DNA of 49,626 nt from the NCBI GenBank assembly GCA_029219885.1, contig JAQXUH010000062.1:1-49626 (forward strand), written 5' to 3'. This DNA comes from Eubacteriales bacterium (GTDB taxonomy: Bacteria; Bacillota; Clostridia; Oscillospirales; Acutalibacteraceae). Both the position numbers and the translations under genes were made by a program. The notes beneath the pieces were generated by a model. The model worked only from the letters and a program-made list of their open reading frames with translations, searched no databases and had not been told where the DNA came from. This document shows, piece after piece, positions 15,205 through 23,319 of the stretch (positions are counted from its first letter, which is position 1; the number at the start of each line of letters is the position of its first letter).

Positions 15205-17367
15205 TCATGCCTCAACTGTACTGCTGACAAGCTTACTGTACATAGCTTCAACATCATCAAGGTGGCTGTAATTTTCAGCCTGTGCAATAAGTCTTTTTGC
15301 GTGGTCATAAGGAGCAGTTGCTCTGTCATAAACAGACCTTTTCTTGGTGAGAGCCTTAAGGTCATTTTTAGCTTTCATTTGCTCACGCATAGTTTTAGTT
15401 TCTCTGTTTTCAATCTCTTCCTTTTCCTCATCGGTAGGATATGAGATATTTTCTATACCATACTTATTTATGAGCTTAACTGCCGTTCTCTTACTGCGAA
15501 CAAGTGCGATAGCGTCAGACCTGATTTCCTTTTCTTCTTTAGTCTTTTTAGGCATTGCTTTTGCAGCAGTCATTTCAGCGTCAATATTTTCATATAAGCA
15601 AAGAGTGCCCATTGCGAATGTTTTTTTAGCTGCCTCAAGCTGTGCCTGATATCTTGGAGTAGAAAATTTAGTAAGCTCGTCGGTAACGATAGGCATAACG
15701 TCTATCATTTCGTTTCTTTCCTTGATACTTCTTATTTCAGCTCTTGCCTTTTTGATTTCTGCTTTTCTCTCCGCTTTTTCTTCATCAGTATTTTTAGGAA
15801 GCTTCTTTGCGTTTTTAAGTGCAGTTTTATCAACAGGCTGCGGTTTACTGCCTACAAGCTCTCTTGCGTTGTAAATAATTTCCATACCCTCTTTAAGCTC
15901 TGTTTCGTCAAGGTCGCCGTCGCCGTAATCTTCAAACATTGCTCTGATTTTAAGTACATTGATATATCCCTTATGCTTGCTTTCAGTCAAATCGTAGAAC
16001 AGATAAGGAATAAGATTAAGAATTGCACCGATAATAGAGCATATAATCATAACCTCAAAGAGATTATTTCTCATAGCGTCATTATAAAGAACGTCGTAGT
16101 CCTCGTGAAGTCCCATATGCTCATAAATAGCCGGAACAACAAGTCCTGTACCAAAGCTCAATACAGTACCTATCATACCGAGAGGACCGAACATACCGTC
16201 AATTCTGACACCTGTTTTCCATTGATGATAGTCTCTCATATCGGCATTGATATTAGGAAGATAAATATTGCCGAAAGTATTAACAAAGCCGTTAAGATAG
16301 AATATAACGCAAATCATAACAAGGCTCTTATAAGAGAAGAACATTGCTATAAACAGCACAACATTTATCAGGTTGCACATTATAAGCAAATTTCGTTTAC
16401 CGAACTGCTTTATAGCAAGAGGTGCAAGAAGCATTGCCCACAGTGCGGCATTACCGATAATAGTATTGGCTACACCGAGCATTGCCTGCTTTTCACCATT
16501 TTGAGCATAGACGAATGACCAGCCTAAAACTACGCCGCAGGCACCCTCAAGAAAGCCTATCCAGCCTGCACCGTTAATCAGCCAAAAATATTTATTTTTA
16601 GACACCTCTCTCAAGGCGTCAATAATGCTGACATATTCAACCTTATGCTTTGGAATAATAAGTCTTTCCTTAACTTTTCTGAAGAAAATATAGTTGAATA
16701 CAAGGCCTATAATTGTAAAAGCAGGATAAATAATTCTGTATGTCCAAATGTTATTAAGACCATATGTAAGTCCTGCTGCTGTTGGAATAATAAAGTTTGT
16801 TACGGTAGGTGCAAATGAATAAATAATCTGCGAGATACTCATAACAGTTGCTCTTTCCTGAGCGTTTGGAGAAATTATCTGCTGTAAATATGAAAAGCCC
16901 TCAAGATAAAAGCACAGGAAAACCTGAAGCAAAAGATACATTGCTTCAACAACAACTGCCTTAACTATATATGACATACTGTCATAAGGCAGCCACACAA
17001 ATACAGTTGAGATTGCAAAAATCGGAAAAGCAGAATTGAGCATAAACGGTATAAATTTACCGCCTTTCATATGGTGGTTATCAAAATACCAGCCTCTAAA
17101 AAGTCCGATTGGCAAGCCGATAAGATTAGCCACAATAAGCATTATCTGCAAATCAAGAGGCTTAAGTCCGATACAGGCACCGACTAAAAAGTTACCTGCA
17201 CTAAGTCCGATACTGCTTGCAAGAGTTGTAGTCCAATGAACACCGAGACCTGCACAGCCTAAAGACGCTACTTCCTTATAAGGAACATAGTTTCCGTTTG
17301 CAGGAGTGTTCCAATATTTCTTTGCAACGGAAAAACCGTCGCTTATTTTTTGTTTAATACCAGCCAT
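15205..17367 (-). CDS. GPH/MelB-type sugar transporter with long cytoplasmic tail
   Basis: The 720-residue protein starts with a normal GPH (glycoside-pentoside-hexuronide) cation symporter core: 12 predicted membrane segments over about 1-470 and the family motif YDLTESKHKGYI at the end. A roughly 240-residue, highly charged Lys/Glu-rich tail follows, probably helical. The usual family length is about 450-500. The start at 17367 follows GGAGGGATTTTT. It precedes larE by 13 nt, so it is likely co-transcribed with larEBC. The substrate is unknown; the operon suggests an organic acid or sugar whose use needs a LarA-type enzyme. Confidence 0.85.
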   Translation of the reverse strand: MAGIKQKISDGFSVAKKYWNTPANGNYVPYKEVASLGCAGLGVHWTTTLASSIGLSAGNFLVGACIGLKPLDLQIMLIVANLIGLPIGLFRGWYFDNHHMKGGKFIPFMLNSAFPIFAISTVFVWLPYDSMSYIVKAVVVEAMYLLLQVFLCFYLEGFSYLQQIISPNAQERATVMSISQIIYSFAPTVTNFIIPTAAGLTYGLNNIWTYRIIYPAFTIIGLVFNYIFFRKVKERLIIPKHKVEYVSIIDALREVSKNKYFWLINGAGWIGFLEGACGVVLGWSFVYAQNGEKQAMLGVANTIIGNAALWAMLLAPLAIKQFGKRNLLIMCNLINVVLFIAMFFSYKSLVMICVIFYLNGFVNTFGNIYLPNINADMRDYHQWKTGVRIDGMFGPLGMIGTVLSFGTGLVVPAIYEHMGLHEDYDVLYNDAMRNNLFEVMIICSIIGAILNLIPYLFYDLTESKHKGYINVLKIRAMFEDYGDGDLDETELKEGMEIIYNARELVGSKPQPVDKTALKNAKKLPKNTDEEKAERKAEIKKARAEIRSIKERNEMIDVMPIVTDELTKFSTPRYQAQLEAAKKTFAMGTLCLYENIDAEMTAAKAMPKKTKEEKEIRSDAIALVRSKRTAVKLINKYGIENISYPTDEEKEEIENRETKTMREQMKAKNDLKALTKKRSVYDRATAPYDHAKRLIAQAENYSHLDDVEAMYSKLVSSTVEA

Positions 17368-17478
17368 AAAAATCCCTCCACTCACTACTATAACAGAAAT
17401 GGAATGTAAAATAAAGAAATTTTTATATTATTTTACTAATATATTTAACAAATATATGAATTCGGCTGAATAAAAAAT

Positions 17479-17513
17479 ATCCCTGAAAACGCTTTCGGGC
17501 AATCTTCAGGGAT
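17479..17513 (-). terminator. Terminator after the alpha-glucosidase gene
   Basis: ATCCCTGAA (17479-17487) and TTCAGGGAT (17505-17513) form a 9-bp stem with further pairing inside. ATTTTTTATT follows on the minus strand. Confidence 0.8.
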
Positions 17514-17528
17514 AAATCTTATAATGTT

Positions 17529-19193
17529 TTATTCAAAATAGTACACTCTTGTTTCGTAAGGTCTTGTAATAAACATATTTGCTGTCTGCGGAGTATCAGA
17601 ATAATTGCACAGAATAGGCTGACCTTTTTCAAGATTAAAGCCCTCGGGAGCCTTAAATACAACAGACTTGTCGGTATACGAGCAGACAACAAGCAGACGT
17701 TTGCCTTGGTAATTTCTTTCGTAAACATAAATCTGTTTGCTTGTTTTGTTGTGTTCTTTGTAGTCGCCGTAAAGAACAATAGGGTTTTCCTTTCTGAACT
17801 TAATCAAAGCCTTGTAGTGATTATAGATGGAATTTGGATTTGCCATTTCTTCCTCGGCGTTAATGCCCTCTTTATAGTTCGGATTAACAGGCATCCAAGG
17901 AGTGCCGGTAGTAAAGCCTGCATTTTCGCTGCTGTTCCACTGAACAGGCGTTCTTGCGTTACCTCTTGTAACTCTCTTCAAACGCTCCTTTGCTTTTGCA
18001 TCGGATATGCCGAGCATCCTGAGAGTTTTGTAGTTATTAATCGTAAAAACATCCTGATAATCTTCAAGCTCCGGGAGACTTATATTAGTCATTCCCAGCT
18101 CCTGACCTTGATAAATGAACGGTGTACCGCTTTGAAGAAAGTAGGAATTGGCAATAGACTTACCGCTTTCCTCTCTGTAATTTTCGCTGCCGTAACGTGA
18201 TATAATTCGAGGATGGTCGTGATTTTCCATATAAAGAGCGTTCCAAGCCTTGCCCTGTAACTTAGTCTGCCACTTGGTAAATGCTCGTTTCATCTTTCTT
18301 AAATCGAAAGGCATTGCAAGAAATTCAGTAAACAGGCAGTCGGCACCCATATGCTGAAAATGGAACATCATATCAAGCTCTTGATTTGGTCCTTCGGTTA
18401 TGTAGGAAAGTGCCGTTTTAACATCCATCATAGGAGCTTCGCCCACAGTAAAGCAGTCATATTCATCAAGGACCTGACGAAATTCCTTTAAATATTCGTG
18501 AATATGCGGACCATCCTTGTAATGCTCCATACCGCAGGCCTGCGGAATAGGAATACCATTTGGCAGCCCCTCTCGCTTGGAGATAAAGGTTATAACGTCC
18601 TCTCTGAAGCCGTCAACTCCCATATCAAGCCAAAAACGCATTATGTCCTTGACCTCTTGTCTTACCTTTGGATTATCCATATTCAAGTCTGGCTGTTTCT
18701 TTGCAAAGAGATGAAGATAATACTGATTATTTTCCTTGCAGTATTCCCAAGCCTTGCCCTCAAAGAGAGATGACCAGTTGTTAGGAAGTGACTTCCCTTT
18801 TCCATCACGCCAGATATAATAATCGTGGTATGGGCTGTTTTTATCAATTCCCTGTTTAAACCACGGGTGCTCGTCAGAGGTGTGATTAACAACAAGGTCC
18901 ATTATAACTTTCATTCCTCTTTCGTGGGCGGCGTCAAGAACCTTTTTGAAAAGCTCGTTGTCGCCATAATCAGGAGAAATATTTTTATAGTCGGAAATAT
19001 CGTAGCCGAAATCGGCATTAGGCGAACAGTAAAGAGGTGAAAACCATATGCAGTTTACACCTAAATCTTTAAGGTAATCAAGCTTTGAGAGAACACCCTC
19101 CAAATCACCGATTCCGTCGCCGTTGCCGTCACAGAAAGAACGAGGCCAAATTTGATAGCATACAGCGTCTTTATACCAATTTGTCTTTTTCAT
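17529..19193 (-). CDS. Alpha-glucosidase, probably oligo-1,6-glucosidase (GH13)
   Basis: The 554-residue enzyme has all GH13 regions: DLVVNHTSDEH, the nucleophile Asp199 in GFREDVITF, the acid/base Glu252 in FTVGEAPMM, and Asp326 in MENHDHPR. QPDLNMDNP (167-175) is a GH13_31 signature. Val200 directly after the nucleophile is the residue linked to alpha-1,6 specificity in this subfamily (Thr favours alpha-1,4), so isomalto-oligosaccharides are likely substrates. No signal peptide is seen, so it is intracellular. The start at 19193 follows AAAGGGAGC. It has its own terminator, so it is not co-transcribed with the GPH-lar operon. Confidence 0.93.
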   Translation of the reverse strand: MKKTNWYKDAVCYQIWPRSFCDGNGDGIGDLEGVLSKLDYLKDLGVNCIWFSPLYCSPNADFGYDISDYKNISPDYGDNELFKKVLDAAHERGMKVIMDLVVNHTSDEHPWFKQGIDKNSPYHDYYIWRDGKGKSLPNNWSSLFEGKAWEYCKENNQYYLHLFAKKQPDLNMDNPKVRQEVKDIMRFWLDMGVDGFREDVITFISKREGLPNGIPIPQACGMEHYKDGPHIHEYLKEFRQVLDEYDCFTVGEAPMMDVKTALSYITEGPNQELDMMFHFQHMGADCLFTEFLAMPFDLRKMKRAFTKWQTKLQGKAWNALYMENHDHPRIISRYGSENYREESGKSIANSYFLQSGTPFIYQGQELGMTNISLPELEDYQDVFTINNYKTLRMLGISDAKAKERLKRVTRGNARTPVQWNSSENAGFTTGTPWMPVNPNYKEGINAEEEMANPNSIYNHYKALIKFRKENPIVLYGDYKEHNKTSKQIYVYERNYQGKRLLVVCSYTDKSVVFKAPEGFNLEKGQPILCNYSDTPQTANMFITRPYETRVYYFE

Positions 19194-19218
19194 AATAAGC
19201 TCCCTTTCATCAATAAAC

Positions 19219-19232
19219 ACTTTGTGTAAAGT
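19219..19232. promoter_or_regulatory. Palindrome upstream of the alpha-glucosidase gene, candidate operator
   Basis: ACTTT-GTGT-AAAGT forms a perfect 5-4-5 inverted repeat 26 nt upstream of the alpha-glucosidase start, just downstream of a weak minus-strand -10 (TATATT-like). The position would suit a LacI-family sugar repressor. There is no regulator gene nearby. Confidence 0.35.
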
Positions 19233-19318
19233 TTAATATAATTTTAGCATATTAGCACAAATTTGTAAATATGAATATAAAATTATTGTATTATTTGTCT
19301 AATGAAAATAAAAAAAAT

Positions 19319-19350
19319 AAATCTAAGCCCAAATAAATGAGCTTAGATTT
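19319..19350 (-). terminator. Terminator after the 77-residue protein gene
   Basis: AAATCTAAGC (19319-19328) and GCTTAGATTT (19341-19350) form a 10-bp stem with a 12-nt loop. ATTTTTTTTATTTTC follows on the minus strand. Confidence 0.75.
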
Positions 19351-19394
19351 ACAGCAGTATATTGTATTTATCTCTTTTTTTCTTTAAATATCAT

Positions 19395-19423
19395 TTGACA
19401 TTTTTATTCAAATCAAATATGCT
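19395..19423 (+). promoter_or_regulatory. Promoter of small structured RNA 2
   Basis: Plus strand: TTGACA (19395-19400), 17-nt spacer, TATGCT (19418-19423). The block ATTTGACATTTTT-N-T-N-CAAAT recurs in the promoter of RNA 3. Confidence 0.65.
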
Positions 19424-19429
19424 ATTGTT

Positions 19430-19507
19430 GCCAGCAGATTGTGTAGCAGAATCGACTTTGCTTTGCGAAGCCGCCTGCATTCATAATCTGCTGTTCTTTT
19501 ATTTTTT
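19430..19507 (+). ncRNA. Small structured RNA 2 (about 75 nt, unclassified)
   Basis: The RNA is closed by a perfect 9-bp stem, CAGCAGATT (19432-19440) with AATCTGCTG (19485-19493). A T-rich tract (19494-19507) follows directly. Inside are GCAG (19446-19449) with CTGC (19475-19478), and CTTTGC (19456-19461) with GCGAAG (19465-19470) around a TTT loop. The predicted start from the promoter is next to the stem. Its end overlaps the stop region of the minus-strand 77-residue gene. Confidence 0.6.
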
Positions 19508-19732
19508 ACAAGTTATCATTATTGTCACCTTAAGCAATTCTTCTTCACTTATTGTTCCTTTTTCATCATATCTTTTCAGCATTGACAAAAGCATTGTTTC
19601 TAAATTTTCTCTATTTAATCCTAAATAATTTGCTATTGTCAGTGCCGGCGTTTCCCCAATATCCAATAAATCAAAAAACTGAAACATCAATTGCATTAAC
19701 TCATCTGTTGTGTATTTTTCTAATAACCCCAT
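19499..19732 (-). CDS. Small acidic protein of unknown function
   Basis: The 77-residue product starts MGLLEKYTTDELMQLMFQFF and is probably all-helical, with alternating acidic and hydrophobic residues and a KYDEKGT-type turn near the C terminus. I do not recognise it. GGGAGAG 5 nt upstream decides the ATG at 19732; longer frames to 19822 run into the promoter of RNA 3. It is flanked on the opposite strand by two small RNA genes, and its stop codon lies in the T tract of RNA 2. Confidence 0.5.
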   Translation of the reverse strand: MGLLEKYTTDELMQLMFQFFDLLDIGETPALTIANYLGLNRENLETMLLSMLKRYDEKGTISEEELLKVTIMITCKK

Positions 19733-19793
19733 ATTCTCTCCCATTTTTAATAACGCAACAAACCATTCCAATTTTGTATATACTGAATATGAT

Positions 19794-19823
19794 TTGACAT
19801 TTTTGTACAAATTAAGATACAAT
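19794..19823 (+). promoter_or_regulatory. Promoter of small structured RNA 3
   Basis: Plus strand: TTGACA (19794-19799), 18-nt spacer, TACAAT (19818-19823). It is nearly the same as the RNA 2 promoter over AATAT-N-ATTTGACATTTTT. Confidence 0.65.
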
Positions 19824-19829
19824 CAACTG

Positions 19830-19907
19830 TAGAAGTGGTTGCGAATAGTTGATTTCATCAGCAATTTCGGCGTCGATAAGACGAGCCACTTCGTTTTTAT
19901 TTTTTAT
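19830..19907 (+). ncRNA. Small structured RNA 3 (about 78 nt, unclassified)
   Basis: The closing stem is GAAGTGG (19832-19838) with CCACTTC (19886-19892), followed by GTTTTTATTTTTT. Inside are TTGC (19839-19842) with GCAA (19861-19864), TGAT-TTC-ATCA (19850-19860 region), and a CGTC-GATAA-GACG hairpin (19871-19883). It has the same architecture as RNAs 1 and 2 but little primary sequence in common. Confidence 0.6.
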
Positions 19908-19950
19908 ATTGCTTTTTGAATATTTAAAATGTTGCTTTGATAATTTCAAA

Positions 19951-21004
19951 TCATTTAACTGTATTCAAATTTATTTTCTTTACGCTGAGAAGTTTCAGTT
20001 CGTTTGCTTTCGGCACAAGATTGATTTCATTATAGACGTTGCCTACACCAAATTTTGTAGGCGGAACAGTTTTTATTACAAACTCTTTTCCGCTTTTGAT
20101 ATATTCTTCAAACTCACGCAGGCGGATAACGTATCTGCCGTTGGTGTTGAAATAATCGTCAATAAGCGTTTTGCCGCAGAAAAGCTGAAGATTAAGTCCC
20201 GTAAAATCAAAAGTCAACTCTGCATCATAGCAGTTATCAAGAATTGAACTGTCAATTCTAAGAGAATAATACTTTCTTTTTCCGTACGAATAGAGATAAT
20301 AATCATATGGCAGTTTTATTTTTTCTCTGTCTGAAAGAGTTATGTATTTGCGTAAATCTGCATTATCATCAATTTTTTCGCAGAATACTGTACCGTTGTC
20401 ATAATAAACAGTTCCCTTTTCAAAAATGATTTTACCGCTGATGTTATGGAGTTGTAAAGCTTTATCTTTGGACAGTACAATTATTTGTACGCCGTTTTGC
20501 TCAAATCCGATTTGGTCAACGGGCAGACTTATTTCTTCATTTGATGTTTTGAGCTTTGGAGAAACACCGTCGATTTCCATAAAATAGCATATAGTCTTGC
20601 CGTCTTTTTCCTGATAAGTGCATTAGCTTTAACGAATTTATCAAAGGATGGTGCGTTTTCATAAGCGTCATTAAAATTGATATGAACGCTGACTATTGTG
20701 TGGTACTTCTTCGCCTCGTCAATAAGCCACATCAACTTTCGTGAGCAGTTTTGTCAGGCAGTTTAAGTGCCTCATTTACCTCAAAGAAATCCGGATATTT
20801 GTCATCGTGGCCGTTATACTGCCAGCCGACAAGATAGATGATTTTAGGCATACCGAGAGTTATGGCGTCAACTCTTTTGATTATCTCCAAGGCGTCGGCA
20901 AAGGTGTTGATTACTGTTGAACCGCCTTTTCTGTCAGGAAACGCCATAGGCATTTTCATCATCATTGTTTTTGGGTAATCATAATTGTAGTCAAATTTTT
21001 TCAT
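19951..21004 (-). pseudogene. Decayed glycoside-hydrolase-like gene (at least two frameshifts)
   Basis: Three consecutive minus-strand frames read as one protein. The first (20732-21004) contains YLVGWQYNGHDDKYPDFFEV, the second (20529-20735) MWLIDEAKKYHTIVSVHINF, the third (19951-20580) a beta-rich C-terminal part. Adding one T near 20733 joins parts 1 and 2 (HESLMWLIDEAKK). Adding one A in the A5 run near 20620 joins parts 2 and 3 (RKKDGKTICYFMEIDG). The TIM-barrel motifs recall large endo-alpha-N-acetylgalactosaminidase-like glycosidases. At about 350 codons the gene is much too short, so an internal deletion is also likely. It follows a GPH transporter by 20 nt. Confidence 0.7.
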
Positions 21005-21024
21005 AATTATTTTCTATATTATGT

Positions 21025-22719
21025 TCAGTTACTTTCCTGCTTAATTTGGCTGATACAGTTCAGCGTATCGCCGTTTTTCTTAATTTCTTTCAAAAGCAGC
21101 TCGTTATTGTCTGCAACAGCTTTTTGGCAGATTTCATTGACCTTGACAGAATCTTCATCTGAAAGCGTACCGTCTTTATAATTTTGAACAGCGGCACGAA
21201 TTTCAAGTGCGTTAATATAATCGGCGTGTTTCTTCTCTGTCAAATCATAAAACAGCATAGGAATAACGCAGATAACCGAGAATATGATACCAAGCCAAGT
21301 AACGCTCTTAAAGGTGTTATACATAGTTGTAGGATCTTTGAGTGCTGTGTCAATATTGTCGCTGAAGCCTACGCCGCCAAAGGACATAAAGAGAGGCATA
21401 AGTGCACCTGTGAACAGGCCGAAAAATGTGAGAATAAAATTGTTGAAATTCTGCCAGAAGCCCTCAAGCCTTTTGCCTGTTTTCCATTGCTGATAATCAA
21501 GCACGTCGGAAACCATAATATTTGCAATATAGCTGAGTCCGTTAAATAAATTTTGGAAGAATATTGCCACCAGCATAAGATAAGGGTTATGTAGAGTGAA
21601 AAGCTGCATAAACGCCATAACAGTAAAGCCAACAGTTGAAATTATCATAACCTTACCTTTGCCGAACTTTTTAATAAGCCAAGGGCCGAGAAGCATTCCT
21701 GGAATCAATGCGTTATTCAAAACCATATTGCAGATGGTGAGGACAAATGCACCGGTTTGACCGCCGATTGCGTAATTGCATATCCACAAATACATATTGA
21801 TATTGCCTCTTACTGCAACTGCAATATTGAAAATTGTGATTATCCAAAAGTATTTATTGCCTGCCATCTGCTTAAGGCCGTCGGAAAATTTAACCTTTGC
21901 CACATATTTGTTATGAACAACAGTTCTTTCCTCTGTTCCGAAATAAGCAAAGAGAACTAAAATTATTCCGCCGATACCGCAGATTGGAAATGCCCAGCGG
22001 TAAAGCTCAATATTATTCATTGGATTTTCGCTGTCGGCAAAAGCAAGTCCTGCTGCAAAAGGAATTATGATATTAACTATGGAGCTTGGGATGTTTGAGA
22101 TAAGTCCCTTAAAAGCACCGATGTTTGCTCTTTCCTGTGACACAGGTGAAATTGTCTGCTCAATACCTGTCAGGCATTGAGTGAGAAGTGTTGAGAAAAA
22201 TGTTCCCAGCTGAACGAGAATAAACATAACGAGTACGCCGAGTGACACTTCAATATGTGATGCCGCAACAGCGAACACGGGAATAGCAGGAATATCAAAG
22301 CCGAAAAGAACATTTTCTATCCACGATTCAGGAATAAACGGTATAAATGTAAAGCTTAATACAGTCAGTATCGCACTCCACAAAAGAAACGGTTTAAACT
22401 TGCCACGCTTTGAATTTGAATTGTCAATGAGCATCGAAAGTATAGGTGCTCTCAAAAGTCCGATAAGAGATGCTATAACACTTGACACGAACACAAAGCC
22501 TGTTGAAACCTTGAAATAGCTAATCATAATCGGGATGTTAATAGCTATTGCAGTCCAGCTTATAATTACGCTGAGAAACGATAACGAACCGCTGCCCAAA
22601 GCAAGATTAAGAAATTCCTTGTAGCTTACATAATAGCCGTCAGGAGGAGTTTTCCAATGAGATTTAAGAGTATTAAGCCCGTCACTTATTTTCTGCTTTA
22701 ATTGTACTTTTTCAGCCAT
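21025..22719 (-). CDS. GPH/MelB-type sugar transporter
   Basis: The 564-residue protein shares its plan with the transporter at 15205-17367: a start with QKISDGLNTLKSHWKTPPDGYYVSYKE, 12 predicted membrane segments, SPVSQERANI in the central part and YDLTEKKHADYINALEIRA at the end. The C-terminal tail is only about 70 residues. AGAGGT 6 nt upstream supports the ATG at 22719. The downstream partner gene is a decayed glycosidase, so the intact transporter may have lost its original pathway. Confidence 0.88.
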   Translation of the reverse strand: MAEKVQLKQKISDGLNTLKSHWKTPPDGYYVSYKEFLNLALGSGSLSFLSVIISWTAIAINIPIMISYFKVSTGFVFVSSVIASLIGLLRAPILSMLIDNSNSKRGKFKPFLLWSAILTVLSFTFIPFIPESWIENVLFGFDIPAIPVFAVAASHIEVSLGVLVMFILVQLGTFFSTLLTQCLTGIEQTISPVSQERANIGAFKGLISNIPSSIVNIIIPFAAGLAFADSENPMNNIELYRWAFPICGIGGIILVLFAYFGTEERTVVHNKYVAKVKFSDGLKQMAGNKYFWIITIFNIAVAVRGNINMYLWICNYAIGGQTGAFVLTICNMVLNNALIPGMLLGPWLIKKFGKGKVMIISTVGFTVMAFMQLFTLHNPYLMLVAIFFQNLFNGLSYIANIMVSDVLDYQQWKTGKRLEGFWQNFNNFILTFFGLFTGALMPLFMSFGGVGFSDNIDTALKDPTTMYNTFKSVTWLGIIFSVICVIPMLFYDLTEKKHADYINALEIRAAVQNYKDGTLSDEDSVKVNEICQKAVADNNELLLKEIKKNGDTLNCISQIKQESN

Positions 22720-22736
22720 ATCTATACCTCTGAAAT

Positions 22737-22820
22737 TTAAAATTTAGAAATACTTACTGTGGGTGTATTTGTTTCGTCAAATTCGATTACTGTTCCTCCG
22801 AGAACGTCAAAATCGAACCA
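22737..22820 (-). pseudogene. C-terminal remnant of an unknown protein gene
   Basis: About 27 codons upstream of the transporter read WFDFDVLGGTVIEFDE and then TNTPTVSISKF before a TAA at 22737-22739. The codon composition is protein-like but there is no start and the sequence upstream is not coding. It looks like the end of a deleted gene, perhaps another glycosidase. I cannot name the family. Confidence 0.35.
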
Positions 22821-22966
22821 TCAGTACACACCTATATTAAAAACCGAGAAATTTAGTTATAAAATTTCTTCTTATATTATACAATCATTATACAATATTT
22901 GCCAAGATAAAATTTTAAAAATCCGACTTTAAAATATAGAAATTCTGCTATTTTTATAATAAAAAA
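22821..22966. other. AT-rich gap
   Basis: Very AT-rich sequence with no convincing gene or RNA. It probably contains the promoter for the transporter but I could not place one with confidence. Confidence 0.4.
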
Positions 22967-22991
22967 CTGCCCTCAAAATCAGTGAAGGCAG
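22967..22991 (-). terminator. Second terminator downstream of the tRNA genes
   Basis: CTGCCCTC (22967-22974) and GAAGGCAG (22984-22991) pair with one mismatch. Six T residues follow on the minus strand. Confidence 0.6.
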
Positions 22992-23043
22992 AATATATAT
23001 GACAGCAGAATTATAAAACACTGTTTAATGAATAAAAATAAAA

Positions 23044-23075
23044 AAACGGCAACTTTCAAAAGAAAATTGCCGTTT
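23044..23075 (-). terminator. Terminator of the tRNA operon
   Basis: AAACGGCAA (23044-23052) and TTGCCGTTT (23067-23075) form a 9-bp stem. TTTTTATTTTTATTC follows on the minus strand, directly after tRNA-Trp. Confidence 0.8.
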
Positions 23076-23076
23076 A

Positions 23077-23153
23077 TGGCAGGGGTACAAGGATTCGAAC
23101 CCTGACTTGTGGTTTTGGAGACCATCGTGCTAACCGTTGAACACTATACCCCT
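23077..23153 (-). tRNA. tRNA-Trp(CCA)
   Basis: The cloverleaf is readable on the minus strand: acceptor AGGGGTA with TACCCCT, discriminator G, encoded CCA end, T loop GGTTCGAATCC, and anticodon loop CTCCAAA with anticodon CCA. It shares a promoter with the CAU tRNA upstream. Confidence 0.95.
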
Positions 23154-23167
23154 ATATTAAAAACAAT

Positions 23168-23244
23168 TGGTGGGCCATCAGGGACTCGAACCCCGGACCG
23201 ACCGGTTATGAGCCGGTGGCTCTAACCAACTGAGCTAATGGCCC
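23168..23244 (-). tRNA. tRNA with CAU anticodon (elongator Met or Ile2)
   Basis: Minus strand: acceptor GGGCCAT with ATGGCCC, A73, encoded CCA, D arm TAGCTCAGTTGGTTAGAGC, anticodon loop CTCATAA. CAU could be elongator methionine or the lysidine-modified Ile2 tRNA. The TTAGCTCAGTTGGTTAGAGC start resembles Ile2 but I cannot decide. It is not the initiator (no three G-C anticodon-stem pairs of initiator type). Confidence 0.9.
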
Positions 23245-23285
23245 ACGAAAGCCGTATGCCGATTAACTCGACTTGCGACTTTGAT

Positions 23286-23314
23286 ATAATACCACCAAAA
23301 TGAGCAGTTGTCAA
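23286..23314 (-). promoter_or_regulatory. tRNA operon promoter
   Basis: Minus strand: TTGACA (23309-23314), 17-nt spacer, TATTAT (23286-23291), all consensus. It lies directly downstream of the YhhN-family gene stop. Confidence 0.85.
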
Positions 23315-23319
23315 TAGTT

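Noticed and set aside
19794-19822. N-terminal extension of the 77-residue protein to 19822
   Set aside because: It overlaps the RNA 3 promoter and lacks a ribosome site, whereas GGGAGAG precedes 19732.
20529-20735. Separate 68-residue gene
   Set aside because: It joins the flanking frames into one protein when single bases are restored, so it is part of the pseudogene.
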